Positions 57,705 through 64,000 of a stretch of DNA of 64,000 bases are shown here, in pieces. The stretch spans positions 1,054,001 to 1,118,000 of the forward strand of contig NZ_BCNV01000001.1 of the NCBI RefSeq assembly GCF_001570725.1, given 5' to 3'. This DNA comes from Paenibacillus amylolyticus. GTDB lineage: Bacteria > Bacillota > Bacilli > Paenibacillales > Paenibacillaceae. Position 1 is the stretch's first letter, and each line of letters starts with the position of its first letter. The notes under the pieces were generated by a model. That model searched no databases. It was not told where the DNA came from and was given only the letters and a program-made list of their open reading frames with translations. The position numbers were made by a program, and so were the translations under genes.

Positions 57705-58940
57705 CTAGACACTCTCCGACGCGGGAGAAAGACTAGCTTTCGGCCCAAAAAATTCATAATGAATGTTGTCTGCTGCAACTCCAAGCGCCAGAAGCTCCGT
57801 ATACACTGACCGCATGAACGAAACGGGTCCGCACAGATAATAGGTGGCATCCAGTTCCTCAATCACTTGGCGAAGCCAGACCGCATCCATATAACCTTCC
57901 TTATGAAAATACTCATTTTCACGATCCGATACAGCAGGTTGAGTATAACAATAATAAGCTTTAACGCTCTGATTATGTTCGGCCAGATTGTTCACGTGAT
58001 CACGGAACGCGTGAGATTGACCATTGGGACTTGCATGTAAAAAAGTAATTGCACGGTTTTCGTTCAACTGAACCAGCGTATTTAACATACTGATCATGGG
58101 CGTTAAGCCAACACCCCCACTAAGTAACACAACAGGACGTTTATCCTCTGCATCCAGCGTGAAGTCGCCAGCAGGAGCGGATAGTTCCACTTGACTACCT
58201 TCTTCAATGTGGTCGTGGAGATACGTGGATATGACTCCATCAGGGCGCTCTAATCCACCTAGCTCACGCTTAACGGAAATGCGATAGTAGGGTTTACCCG
58301 GGGTATCTGAAAGGCTATACTGACGAATCTGGGTAAATGACTGTGCCTCTGGCTGGATTTTGATACTAATGTATTGTCCGGGTTTATAGCTGGCGATAGG
58401 CTGACCGTCGTCTGGAACGAGGTAAAAGGACGTGATGATTTCACTTTCCTGCACTTTCTTGGCAACTTTGAAGGTACGAAATCCTTCCCAGCCACCCGTC
58501 TGGTTTTCCGCTTCCGTATACATGTCCTGTTCGATCCCGATAAAGGCGTCTGCAATGACATTGTAGGCTTCGCCCCACGCCGTGATGATTTCATCCGTTG
58601 CCGCGTCTCCAAGCACATCTTTGATGGCTTGTAGCAGATAGGTGCCGACAATCGCATATTGCTCAGGAACGATACCCAGGCTGCGATGTTTATGTGCAAC
58701 TTGCCGGACGGCAGGCAGGATGGAGGACAGATGATCGATATGCAGGGCAGCGGTGTATACCATATTGGCGAGGGCGGCTTGCTGTCGTCCCTGTTTCTGA
58801 TTTGCGTGATTAAAAATATTTAGAAGTTCCGGATGAGCCGTAAACATCGTTTCATAGAAATGGCGTGTGATCGCTTCCCCGTGGACTTCAAGTACAGGTA
58901 CTGTAGACTTAATGACTCTAATGGTGTGCTCGCTTAACAT
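57705..58940 (-). CDS. hmp: Flavohemoprotein, nitric oxide dioxygenase
   Basis: 411 aa. It oxidises nitric oxide to nitrate with O2 and NADPH. The globin domain (about 1-138) begins LSEHTIRVIKSTVPVLEVHG and has the proximal His in TAALHIDHL. An FAD-binding domain (about 150-255; YKPGQYISIKI, RQYSLSD) and an NAD-binding domain (about 263-400; LLSGGVGLTPMISML, YYLCGPVSFMRSV) follow. The ATG at 58940 has GGGAGGG upstream. A perfect CRP/FNR-type palindrome lies about 107 bp upstream. It interrupts the ylbM-ylbN order, so it is probably an insertion into a conserved housekeeping cluster. Confidence 0.96.
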   Translation of the reverse strand: MLSEHTIRVIKSTVPVLEVHGEAITRHFYETMFTAHPELLNIFNHANQKQGRQQAALANMVYTAALHIDHLSSILPAVRQVAHKHRSLGIVPEQYAIVGTYLLQAIKDVLGDAATDEIITAWGEAYNVIADAFIGIEQDMYTEAENQTGGWEGFRTFKVAKKVQESEIITSFYLVPDDGQPIASYKPGQYISIKIQPEAQSFTQIRQYSLSDTPGKPYYRISVKRELGGLERPDGVISTYLHDHIEEGSQVELSAPAGDFTLDAEDKRPVVLLSGGVGLTPMISMLNTLVQLNENRAITFLHASPNGQSHAFRDHVNNLAEHNQSVKAYYCYTQPAVSDRENEYFHKEGYMDAVWLRQVIEELDATYYLCGPVSFMRSVYTELLALGVAADNIHYEFFGPKASLSPASESV

Positions 58941-59019
58941 ACATTTTCCCTCCCGATATAATATGAAATAGTTGGATAAACAATCGGTCATGGAGCTGAT
59001 CGTGCTTCGGTTTATAGCA

Positions 59020-59025
59020 AGTATA
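59020..59025 (-). promoter_or_regulatory. Predicted -10 of hmp
   Basis: TATACT on the minus strand, followed by a second candidate TATAAA at 59016-59011. If TATACT is used, transcription starts near 59013. Confidence 0.45.
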
Positions 59026-59046
59026 GATAGGGGGCAAGTGGGTCTG

Positions 59047-59062
59047 TGTGATATAGATCACA
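59047..59062. promoter_or_regulatory. CRP/FNR-type operator upstream of hmp
   Basis: TGTGATATAGATCACA is a perfect match to TGTGA-N6-TCACA, the site of FNR/CRP-family regulators. One more pair (G/C) extends each side. It lies about 41.5 bp upstream of the start site predicted from TATACT, the class II activation position. Confidence 0.7.
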
Positions 59063-59212
59063 CTAAACGTTAACGAAATGTGACCGCTGTTTGCAAGGAG
59101 CAACAACTAAAATGACGACTTGTAGTTTATCTTGAAGTGAGTCTATAATAGACCAGATGGAGTAAACGGTTCTGGGCCATTCGTTTTAAAATAGGGTGTA
59201 AAGTTAAAAGTG

Positions 59213-59242
59213 TTGACAAACGTCTTGAAAAATCGGTATAAT
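59213..59242 (+). promoter_or_regulatory. Sigma-A promoter for ylbN-rpmF
   Basis: TTGACA at 59213-59218 and TATAAT at 59237-59242, separated by 18 bp; both are exact matches to consensus. Confidence 0.88.
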
Positions 59243-59403
59243 GATTTTTGTTTGTTAAGTCAATTTCATAATACTTTTAACGGTGAAGCGTCAGAATACA
59301 TACAGTCAGGATTTATTGCTTTACAAAAGCAGGCTTGAGCTGTATAACTGTCGTGATACGTTTGATACGAACTATGAAATTGGTTTCGTTTGGAGTGATG
59401 GAA

Positions 59404-59910
59404 ATGTTAATGCCATTTCGCAAAGTGGCTACCAGTGATGGCCCCCTGAAGTTTAACGAAGAGTGGGATATCAAGGAACTGGTTTCTAACCGACAAGATA
59501 TCACAGCCGTTACCCCGCTGACTGCGGACTTATCTGCAGCATTCAGAGAAGGTGACGTTGTGGATGTTCATGGCAAGCTGACTATAGGAGTGGACATGTT
59601 GTGCTCCCGTTGTCTTAAGCCGATCAATGAACATTTTCATATTGATTTTCATGAGCAATTCAAGCAGGGAAAACAGCCAGAGGATGTACACGAAGACGAT
59701 GATACGCTCTATGTGGATGGAGATAGCGTTGATCTGAAGGGTTATGCCGAGGAAGTTTTTCTGCTGGATCTTCCGTTTATACCGCTATGCAGCGATACAT
59801 GCAAAGGGTTATGCCCCAAGTGTGGCCATGAGCTGAACGAAGGTGACTGCGGTTGTGATAACCAGGTTATCGATCCGCGGCTTGCAGGGCTCAAGGATTT
59901 TTTTAAATGA
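59404..59910 (+). CDS. ylbN: DUF177 / YceD family protein (YlbN)
   Basis: 168 aa. The family is linked to 23S rRNA and large-subunit maturation and is nearly always encoded just before rpmF. Conserved features are LCSRCLKPI (CxxC), the acidic centre (EDVHEDDDTLYVDGDSVDL), EEVFLLDLPFIPLCSDTC and the second cysteine set GLCPKCGHELNEGDCGC. The ATG at 59404 follows GGAG by 8 bases; 59398 and 59410 are alternatives. It is cotranscribed with rpmF, 67 bp downstream. Confidence 0.92.
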   Translation: MLMPFRKVATSDGPLKFNEEWDIKELVSNRQDITAVTPLTADLSAAFREGDVVDVHGKLTIGVDMLCSRCLKPINEHFHIDFHEQFKQGKQPEDVHEDDDTLYVDGDSVDLKGYAEEVFLLDLPFIPLCSDTCKGLCPKCGHELNEGDCGCDNQVIDPRLAGLKDFFK

Positions 59911-59977
59911 GCATGATTGAAAATCGAACATTTTAAGACTACCTGCAAAGGTTGATTTTGATAAGGAGGTGGGAATA

Positions 59978-60151
59978 ATGGCAGTACCTCAACGGAGAAC
60001 GTCCAAGACGCGTCGCGACAAACGTCGCACTCACTTTAAATTGGCTGTACCGGGCATGGTGAAATGTGAACAATGTGGCGAACTTAAACTTAGTCACCAC
60101 GTGTGCAAAGTGTGCGGAACGTACAAAGCAAGAGAGATCATCTCTCAATAA
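59978..60151 (+). CDS. rpmF: 50S ribosomal protein L32
   Basis: 57 aa, normal length. It begins [19 protein letters not shown] and has the four-cysteine zinc motif in [26 protein letters not shown] precedes the ATG by 7 bases, one of the strongest sites in the window, as expected for a ribosomal protein. A terminator follows at once. Confidence 0.97.
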   Translation: MAVPQRRTSKTRRDKRRTHFKLAVPGMVKCEQCGELKLSHHVCKVCGTYKAREIISQ

Positions 60152-60165
60152 TAGTTGGACATTAA

Positions 60166-60202
60166 GTAGCACTTCATTTCGATGAGGTGCTACTTTTTTT
60201 GG
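60166..60202 (+). terminator. Rho-independent terminator after rpmF
   Basis: GTAGCACTTCAT (60166-60177) pairs with ATGAGGTGCTAC (60182-60193), one wobble, followed by seven T. Confidence 0.9.
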
Positions 60203-60317
60203 GGTTAGAGGGTATCGGTAGAGTGCGTTAGCACGCATGAAATCTGTGCTCTGCAAGAGTGGATTGTTTTTGTTAGGCCAGCCTTTCTTTTTGACACGGG
60301 ATGAGATATAATATAGT

Positions 60318-60334
60318 TTAGTACCAGGTTCTAA
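60318..60334. promoter_or_regulatory. FapR operator
   Basis: TTAGTACCAGGTTCTAA matches 15 of 17 positions of the FapR consensus (TTAGTACCTRGTMCTAA). TTGACA at 60291-60296 lies 17 bp before TAGTTT, so the box overlaps the -10 region. FapR bound here would block its own operon until malonyl-CoA releases it. Confidence 0.85.
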
Positions 60335-60470
60335 GATTTGACGTTACATATAGATGAACCATGATCCGTTTGAGAACGACCCTGGTGACCAGGGATGCAA
60401 CTATAGAAGCAACAGGAACGAATGGTTGAACTGGCCGGATGGGACGGTTCCGTAAACGATACAGCGGGGG

Positions 60471-61073
60471 GTGTCAGGCATCGAACGTGTACCGAAGAGA
60501 CAGAGGCAACAGCAGTTAACCAAAATGATAGAAGAAAACCCGTTTGTGACGGATCAGGAACTTACGCGCCAATTGAAGGTGAGTATTCAGACGATTCGTC
60601 TTGACAGGTTGGAACTTGGAATACCCGAACTTCGGGAACGGATGAAACTGATGGCAGAACGCTCGTATGATCAGGTACGCTCGCTGCCCCTGCATGAGAT
60701 TATCGGTGATATTGTGGATTTGCAGCTGGACAAGAGCGGTATTTCCTTGTTTGAGATTAAGGAAGAACACGTATTTTCCAGAACAGGCATTGCACGTGGA
60801 CACTATGTCTTTGCACAGGCCAACTCCTTGGCTGTAGCGATTATTAATGACGAGATCGCGTTGACCGCATCAGCAGACATTCGTTTTGTCCGTTCGGTTC
60901 ATTTGGGAGAAAAATGTATTGCTAAGGCTTATGTGAGATCGATTCCGGGTCAAAAGGGCAAAGCCAAAGTGGAAGTATTCACCTATGTAGGTGAAGAGAT
61001 GGTGTTTCAAGGCAACTTTGTAATCTACCATTCAGGTGGAGAAGACAGCGGAGAAGGAGGTCATTTGGAATGA
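60471..61073 (+). CDS. fapR: Fatty acid synthesis repressor FapR
   Basis: 200 aa. An N-terminal helix-turn-helix (PKRQRQQQLTKMIEENPFVT, then QLKVSIQTIRLDRLELGIPE) precedes a hot-dog domain that binds malonyl-CoA (EEHVFSRTGIARGHYVFAQA, LTASADIRFVRSVHLGEKC). FapR represses fatty-acid and phospholipid genes and is released by malonyl-CoA. The GTG at 60471 is the only ordinary start before an in-frame stop; its ribosome site is poor (GGGGG adjoining), which may keep levels low. Its TGA overlaps the plsX ATG. Confidence 0.93.
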   Translation: MSGIERVPKRQRQQQLTKMIEENPFVTDQELTRQLKVSIQTIRLDRLELGIPELRERMKLMAERSYDQVRSLPLHEIIGDIVDLQLDKSGISLFEIKEEHVFSRTGIARGHYVFAQANSLAVAIINDEIALTASADIRFVRSVHLGEKCIAKAYVRSIPGQKGKAKVEVFTYVGEEMVFQGNFVIYHSGGEDSGEGGHLE

Positions 61074-62065
61074 AAATCGTCATTGATGCCATGGGAGGCG
61101 ACAATGCACCTGCATCCACGGTAGAAGGTGCGATTGCCGCAGCTACGGAATGGGCGGATACACAGATCGTCCTGATCGGCGATGAAGCCAAGCTGGAACC
61201 TCTTTTGAGTCAGTCAGGTGTGAGACCTGCCAATCTGACGGTCCGGCATGCTTCGGAAGTTATTGGATCGGATGATGAACCCGTTAAAGCAGTACGTCGC
61301 AAGAAAGATGCCTCCATGGTGGTAGCTGGCCGGATGTTGAAAGAAGGCGAAGCGGACGCGATGATCTCGGCGGGCAATACTGGAGCGTTGATGACAGCGG
61401 GTTTGCTTGTTGTAGGTCGTATGGAAGGCATTGAACGTCCGGCACTTGCGCCGATGATTCCAACGATTGATGATGTGGGTGTACTTGCCCTTGATCTCGG
61501 AGCGAATATGGATGCCAAACCGGAGCATCTTGCACAATATGGCCTGATGGGCAGTTTGTATCGGCAGAAAGTACAGGGCATAGAATCCCCAAGAGTGGGA
61601 TTGCTCAATGTAGGAACAGAACCAGGCAAGGGTAATGAGTTGACCAAACATGCGTATCCCTTACTGGAGCAACTCCCAATTCGCTTTGTTGGTAATGTAG
61701 AAGCACGTGATGTGCTGACCGGTGCTTGTGATGTGCTTGTATGTGACGGTTTTGCAGGGAATATACTGCTGAAATCGCTGGAAGGCACAGCAGGGGCCAT
61801 TTTCGCCTTGCTTAAGGAACAATTCTCATCTTCCCTCAAAAGTAAACTGGCTGCGGCTGTACTGATGCCTGAACTGCGTGGGTTGAAACGTAAGCTGGAT
61901 TATACGGAGCATGGCGGAGCGCCGCTCCTTGGTTTGAGTAGGCTGGTTGTGAAAAGTCATGGATCTGCTGATGGCAATGCCATCAAAAATGCTGTACGCC
62001 AAGCTCGAATTGCAGTGCAGAATCAGTTGGTAGAGAGCATATCTAAGGAAATTAGCGGGAAGTGA
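61070..62065 (+). CDS. plsX: Phosphate acyltransferase PlsX
   Basis: 331 aa. It converts acyl-ACP to acyl-phosphate, the first step of phospholipid synthesis in Gram-positive bacteria. The start MKIVIDAMGGDNAPASTVEG, AGNTGALMTAGLLVVGRMEG, GLLNVGTEPGKGNELTKHAY and DVLVCDGFAGNILLKSLEG are family hallmarks. It is translationally coupled to fapR (ATGA) and fabH starts 8 bp after its stop. Confidence 0.97.
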   Translation: MKIVIDAMGGDNAPASTVEGAIAAATEWADTQIVLIGDEAKLEPLLSQSGVRPANLTVRHASEVIGSDDEPVKAVRRKKDASMVVAGRMLKEGEADAMISAGNTGALMTAGLLVVGRMEGIERPALAPMIPTIDDVGVLALDLGANMDAKPEHLAQYGLMGSLYRQKVQGIESPRVGLLNVGTEPGKGNELTKHAYPLLEQLPIRFVGNVEARDVLTGACDVLVCDGFAGNILLKSLEGTAGAIFALLKEQFSSSLKSKLAAAVLMPELRGLKRKLDYTEHGGAPLLGLSRLVVKSHGSADGNAIKNAVRQARIAVQNQLVESISKEISGK

Positions 62066-62073
62066 GTGACGAC

Positions 62074-63063
62074 ATGAATAATTTGCGCCCAGTAGGGATT
62101 ATTGGTACAGGGAAATATGTGCCTGAGAAAATTTTGACGAATAGCGACCTGGAAAAAATGGTCGACACTAATGACGAGTGGATCGTCAGTCGTACAGGGA
62201 TCAAAGAACGTCATATTGCTGCACCCGATCAGGCAACTTCCGATCTGGCGTATGAAGCGGCTATTAAAGCCCTTGAATCTGCAGGCATGACAGGCAGTGA
62301 TCTTGATCTGATTATTGTTGCAACGATTACCCCGGATTCTTCGTTCCCATCGACAGCCTGCATCTTGCAGGACAAACTGGGTGCAAAAGGTGCGGCGGCA
62401 TTCGATTTGTCGGCTGCTTGTTCCGGATTTGTATATGGTTTGGCGAGTGCTACGAGTTTCATCCAAAGCGGCATGTACAACAATGCACTTGTTATTGGTG
62501 CGGACTGCTTGTCTCGTATTACGGATTATACAGACCGTAACACATGTGTCCTCTTTGGTGACGGAGCAGGCGCGGTGGTCGTTGGTGAAGTTCCGGAAGG
62601 CCGTGGATTTAAAGCATTCGATCTTGGTGCCGAAGGTGCTGGCGGCAGTCTTCTTCAGATGGAAGGCGGCGGTTCTCGTTTGCCTGCTACTGTAGAGACC
62701 GTTGAAAATAAAAAGCATTACATCTATATGAACGGTCGTGAAGTGTTCAAGTTTGCGGTACGTGTCATGGGAATGGCTACCATCGAAGTATTGCGCAAGG
62801 CTGGTATGGAGCGCACGGATGTGGATCTGTTTGTTCCTCACCAAGCAAATATTCGGATCATCCAATCTGCGATGCAACGACTTGAACTTCCTGAAGAGAA
62901 GGTTGTAGTCAACGTGGATAAGTATGCAAACACATCTGCTGCTTCCATTCCACTTGCTCTGGTAGAAGCTGCCGAGGAAGGTCGCATGAAAGCCGGAGAT
63001 ACTGTTCTGATGGTTGGATTCGGTGGCGGTTTGACATGGGGTGCATCCGTACTCGTTTGGTAA
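62074..63063 (+). CDS. fabH: Beta-ketoacyl-ACP synthase III
   Basis: 329 aa. It starts fatty-acid chains by condensing a branched or short acyl-CoA with malonyl-ACP. The catalytic triad is visible: Cys116 in FDLSAACSGF, His in LFVPHQANIRI and Asn in DKYANTSAAS. The start MNNLRPVGIIGTGKYVPEK is typical. The ATG at 62074 is chosen over GTG 62062, which overlaps the plsX stop. Lying between plsX and fabD, it is part of the FapR operon. Confidence 0.96.
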   Translation: MNNLRPVGIIGTGKYVPEKILTNSDLEKMVDTNDEWIVSRTGIKERHIAAPDQATSDLAYEAAIKALESAGMTGSDLDLIIVATITPDSSFPSTACILQDKLGAKGAAAFDLSAACSGFVYGLASATSFIQSGMYNNALVIGADCLSRITDYTDRNTCVLFGDGAGAVVVGEVPEGRGFKAFDLGAEGAGGSLLQMEGGGSRLPATVETVENKKHYIYMNGREVFKFAVRVMGMATIEVLRKAGMERTDVDLFVPHQANIRIIQSAMQRLELPEEKVVVNVDKYANTSAASIPLALVEAAEEGRMKAGDTVLMVGFGGGLTWGASVLVW

Positions 63064-63088
63064 ACTAGAGAGCTGGGAGATGAATGAG

Positions 63089-64000
63089 ATGGGTAAAATA
63101 GCATTTGTATTTCCCGGACAGGGATCACAGGCTGTAGGCATGGCGAAGGACGCGTATGAGTCCGTGCCTGCGGCAACCGAGATTTTTCGTACAGCGGATG
63201 AAACATTGGGTTTCTCGCTGAGTAATCTTGTATTTGAAGGACCGGAGACCGAGTTGAAACAGACATCAAATACACAACCGGCTCTGTTGACAGCAAGTAT
63301 TGCCTTGCTTGAAGCTTTCAAAGAAAAAGGAATTCAGCCTGATTATACGGCTGGACACAGTCTGGGAGAATACAGTGCACTGGTGGCAGCTGGCGTTCTA
63401 TCGTTTGCTGATGCAGTGAGCATTGTACGGGCTCGTGGTCAGTATATGGAACAGGCAGTTCCGGGTGGACAAGGAGCTATGGCTGCTGTGTTGGGTGCGG
63501 ATCGGGAAGCGCTGGGGGTGCTTTGCCGTGACGTATCTGAAAGTGGTCATGCGGTTGAACTTGCCAACATTAATTGTCCAGGACAAATCGTTGTTTCTGG
63601 TGTAAAGGAAGGCGTAGCTGCAGTCGCGGAGCGAGTGAAAGAAGCTGGCGGTAAACGCGCCATTGCATTGGAAGTAAGCGGCCCGTTCCACTCTTCATTG
63701 ATGAAGGGTGCAGCTGAGAAGCTGGAAGAGAAACTGAAAACCGTCACGTTCTCACCGGCAACGGTTCCTGTAGTCGCTAATGTGACGGCAAGACCTGCAG
63801 AGAATGGACAAGTTCAGGATTTGTTAACAGCTCAGGTCTATTCTCCTGTATTATGGGAAGACAGTGTGACATGGCTTATTGAGCAAGGCGTGGATACGTT
63901 CATCGAGATTGGGTCAGGCAGTGTATTGACCGGTTTGATTAAAAAAACAGATAAAACCGTTAAACTCTACAATGTGAACAGTCTTGAAACGCTCGAAGCA
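63089..64000 (+). CDS. fabD: Malonyl-CoA:ACP transacylase, 5' part (runs off right edge)
   Basis: 304 codons are in the window, nearly complete for a family of about 310 aa. It moves malonyl groups from CoA to acyl carrier protein. Motifs are IAFVFPGQGSQAVGMAKDAY, the nucleophile Ser in AGHSLGEYSAL, the Arg in VRARGQYMEQ and the His in SGPFHSSLM. The ATG at 63089 has GGGAG 9 bases upstream; an ATG at 63080 adjoins that site. It follows fabH by 25 bp in the FapR operon. Confidence 0.96.
   Translation, partial: MGKIAFVFPGQGSQAVGMAKDAYESVPAATEIFRTADETLGFSLSNLVFEGPETELKQTSNTQPALLTASIALLEAFKEKGIQPDYTAGHSLGEYSALVAAGVLSFADAVSIVRARGQYMEQAVPGGQGAMAAVLGADREALGVLCRDVSESGHAVELANINCPGQIVVSGVKEGVAAVAERVKEAGGKRAIALEVSGPFHSSLMKGAAEKLEEKLKTVTFSPATVPVVANVTARPAENGQVQDLLTAQVYSPVLWEDSVTWLIEQGVDTFIEIGSGSVLTGLIKKTDKTVKLYNVNSLETLEA

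Larger units (their letters stand above)
58941..59403. other. Divergent promoter region between hmp and ylbN
   Basis: 463 bp. It holds the FNR-type box and the hmp -10 region, and a strong sigma-A promoter for ylbN with a leader of about 150 nt. No gene is seen. Confidence 0.6.
60152..60470. other. Region between rpmF and fapR
   Basis: 319 bp. It holds the rpmF terminator, a TTGACA at 60291, the FapR box, and a leader of about 140 nt. A repeated GACCCTGGTGACCAGG near 60379 forms a small hairpin. No gene is seen. Confidence 0.55.

Noticed and set aside
62023..63321. 432-codon open frame on the minus strand
   Set aside because: It is antisense to fabH and the start of fabD, which have full family motifs. 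Its translation is Cys/His/Ser-rich with no domain and no ribosome binding site.

Overview
The window is chromosomal DNA of a low-to-moderate GC, spore-forming Firmicute, almost certainly a Paenibacillus. The evidence is the rsmD-coaD-ylbJ-ylbL-ylbM-ylbN-rpmF gene order, a FapR-controlled plsX-fabH-fabD cluster, a YlbJ sporulation protein, YesN/YesM-type two-component regulators and a secreted GH74-X2-CBM3 glycanase. I see no rRNA, tRNA, CRISPR array, phage or intact insertion sequence.

Layout. (1) 1-2.4 kb: the 5' end of a leftward MarR regulator, a fucose mutarotase (FucU), a GNAT acetyltransferase and a TraX-family membrane protein. (2) 2.4-7.9 kb, leftward: a chemoreceptor followed 46 bp later by a single-module NRPS-like enzyme (partial condensation, adenylation, carrier and terminal reductase domains). 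(3) 8.4-10.2 kb: rpiA, GNAT, marR. (4) 10.4-13.3 kb: a B12-binding sensor carrying the CarH-type W-x9-EH signature, paired with a soluble hybrid histidine kinase. (5) 13.3-21.8 kb: hydrolase, BadF-type sugar kinase, GNAT, a MarR-MMPL exporter pair, an SGNH esterase and an APH-type kinase. (6) 21.9-24.6 kb, leftward: a Tet(M)-like ribosomal-protection GTPase and a TPR protein. (7) 24.8-28.9 kb: an AraC regulator divergent from uxaB-uxaA (galacturonate branch). (8) 29-30.6 kb, leftward: an AlkZ-related protein and a WYL regulator.

(9) 31-50.4 kb is a plant-polysaccharide locus that looks built for galactose-bearing beta-glucans such as xyloglucan: intracellular GH42 beta-galactosidase with a divergent AraC regulator, two esterases, an SMP-30 lactonase, secreted GH74 xyloglucanase, a YesN/YesM two-component pair, a lipoprotein solute-binding protein with two permeases but no ATPase, and a GH2 beta-galactosidase. 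Several CcpA (cre)-like boxes lie in its intergenic regions. The proposed flow is extracellular cutting by GH74, import by the ABC permeases, and removal of galactose inside by GH42 and GH2; this is inference.

(10) 50.5-51.7 kb: three small proteins of unknown function. (11) 52-64 kb: conserved housekeeping genes rsmD, coaD, ylbJ (leftward), ylbL, tmcAL (leftward), hmp (leftward, with a CRP/FNR-type palindrome in its promoter), ylbN, rpmF, fapR, plsX, fabH and the first 304 codons of fabD, which runs off the right edge.

Most promising for a second look: the B12-binding sensor/hybrid kinase pair (candidate light or cobalamin sensing), the one-module NRPS-reductase linked to a chemoreceptor with a long possibly structured leader, the two-component-regulated xyloglucan locus with a duplicated upstream motif, and an FNR-type box centred about 41.5 bp upstream of a predicted hmp start site.
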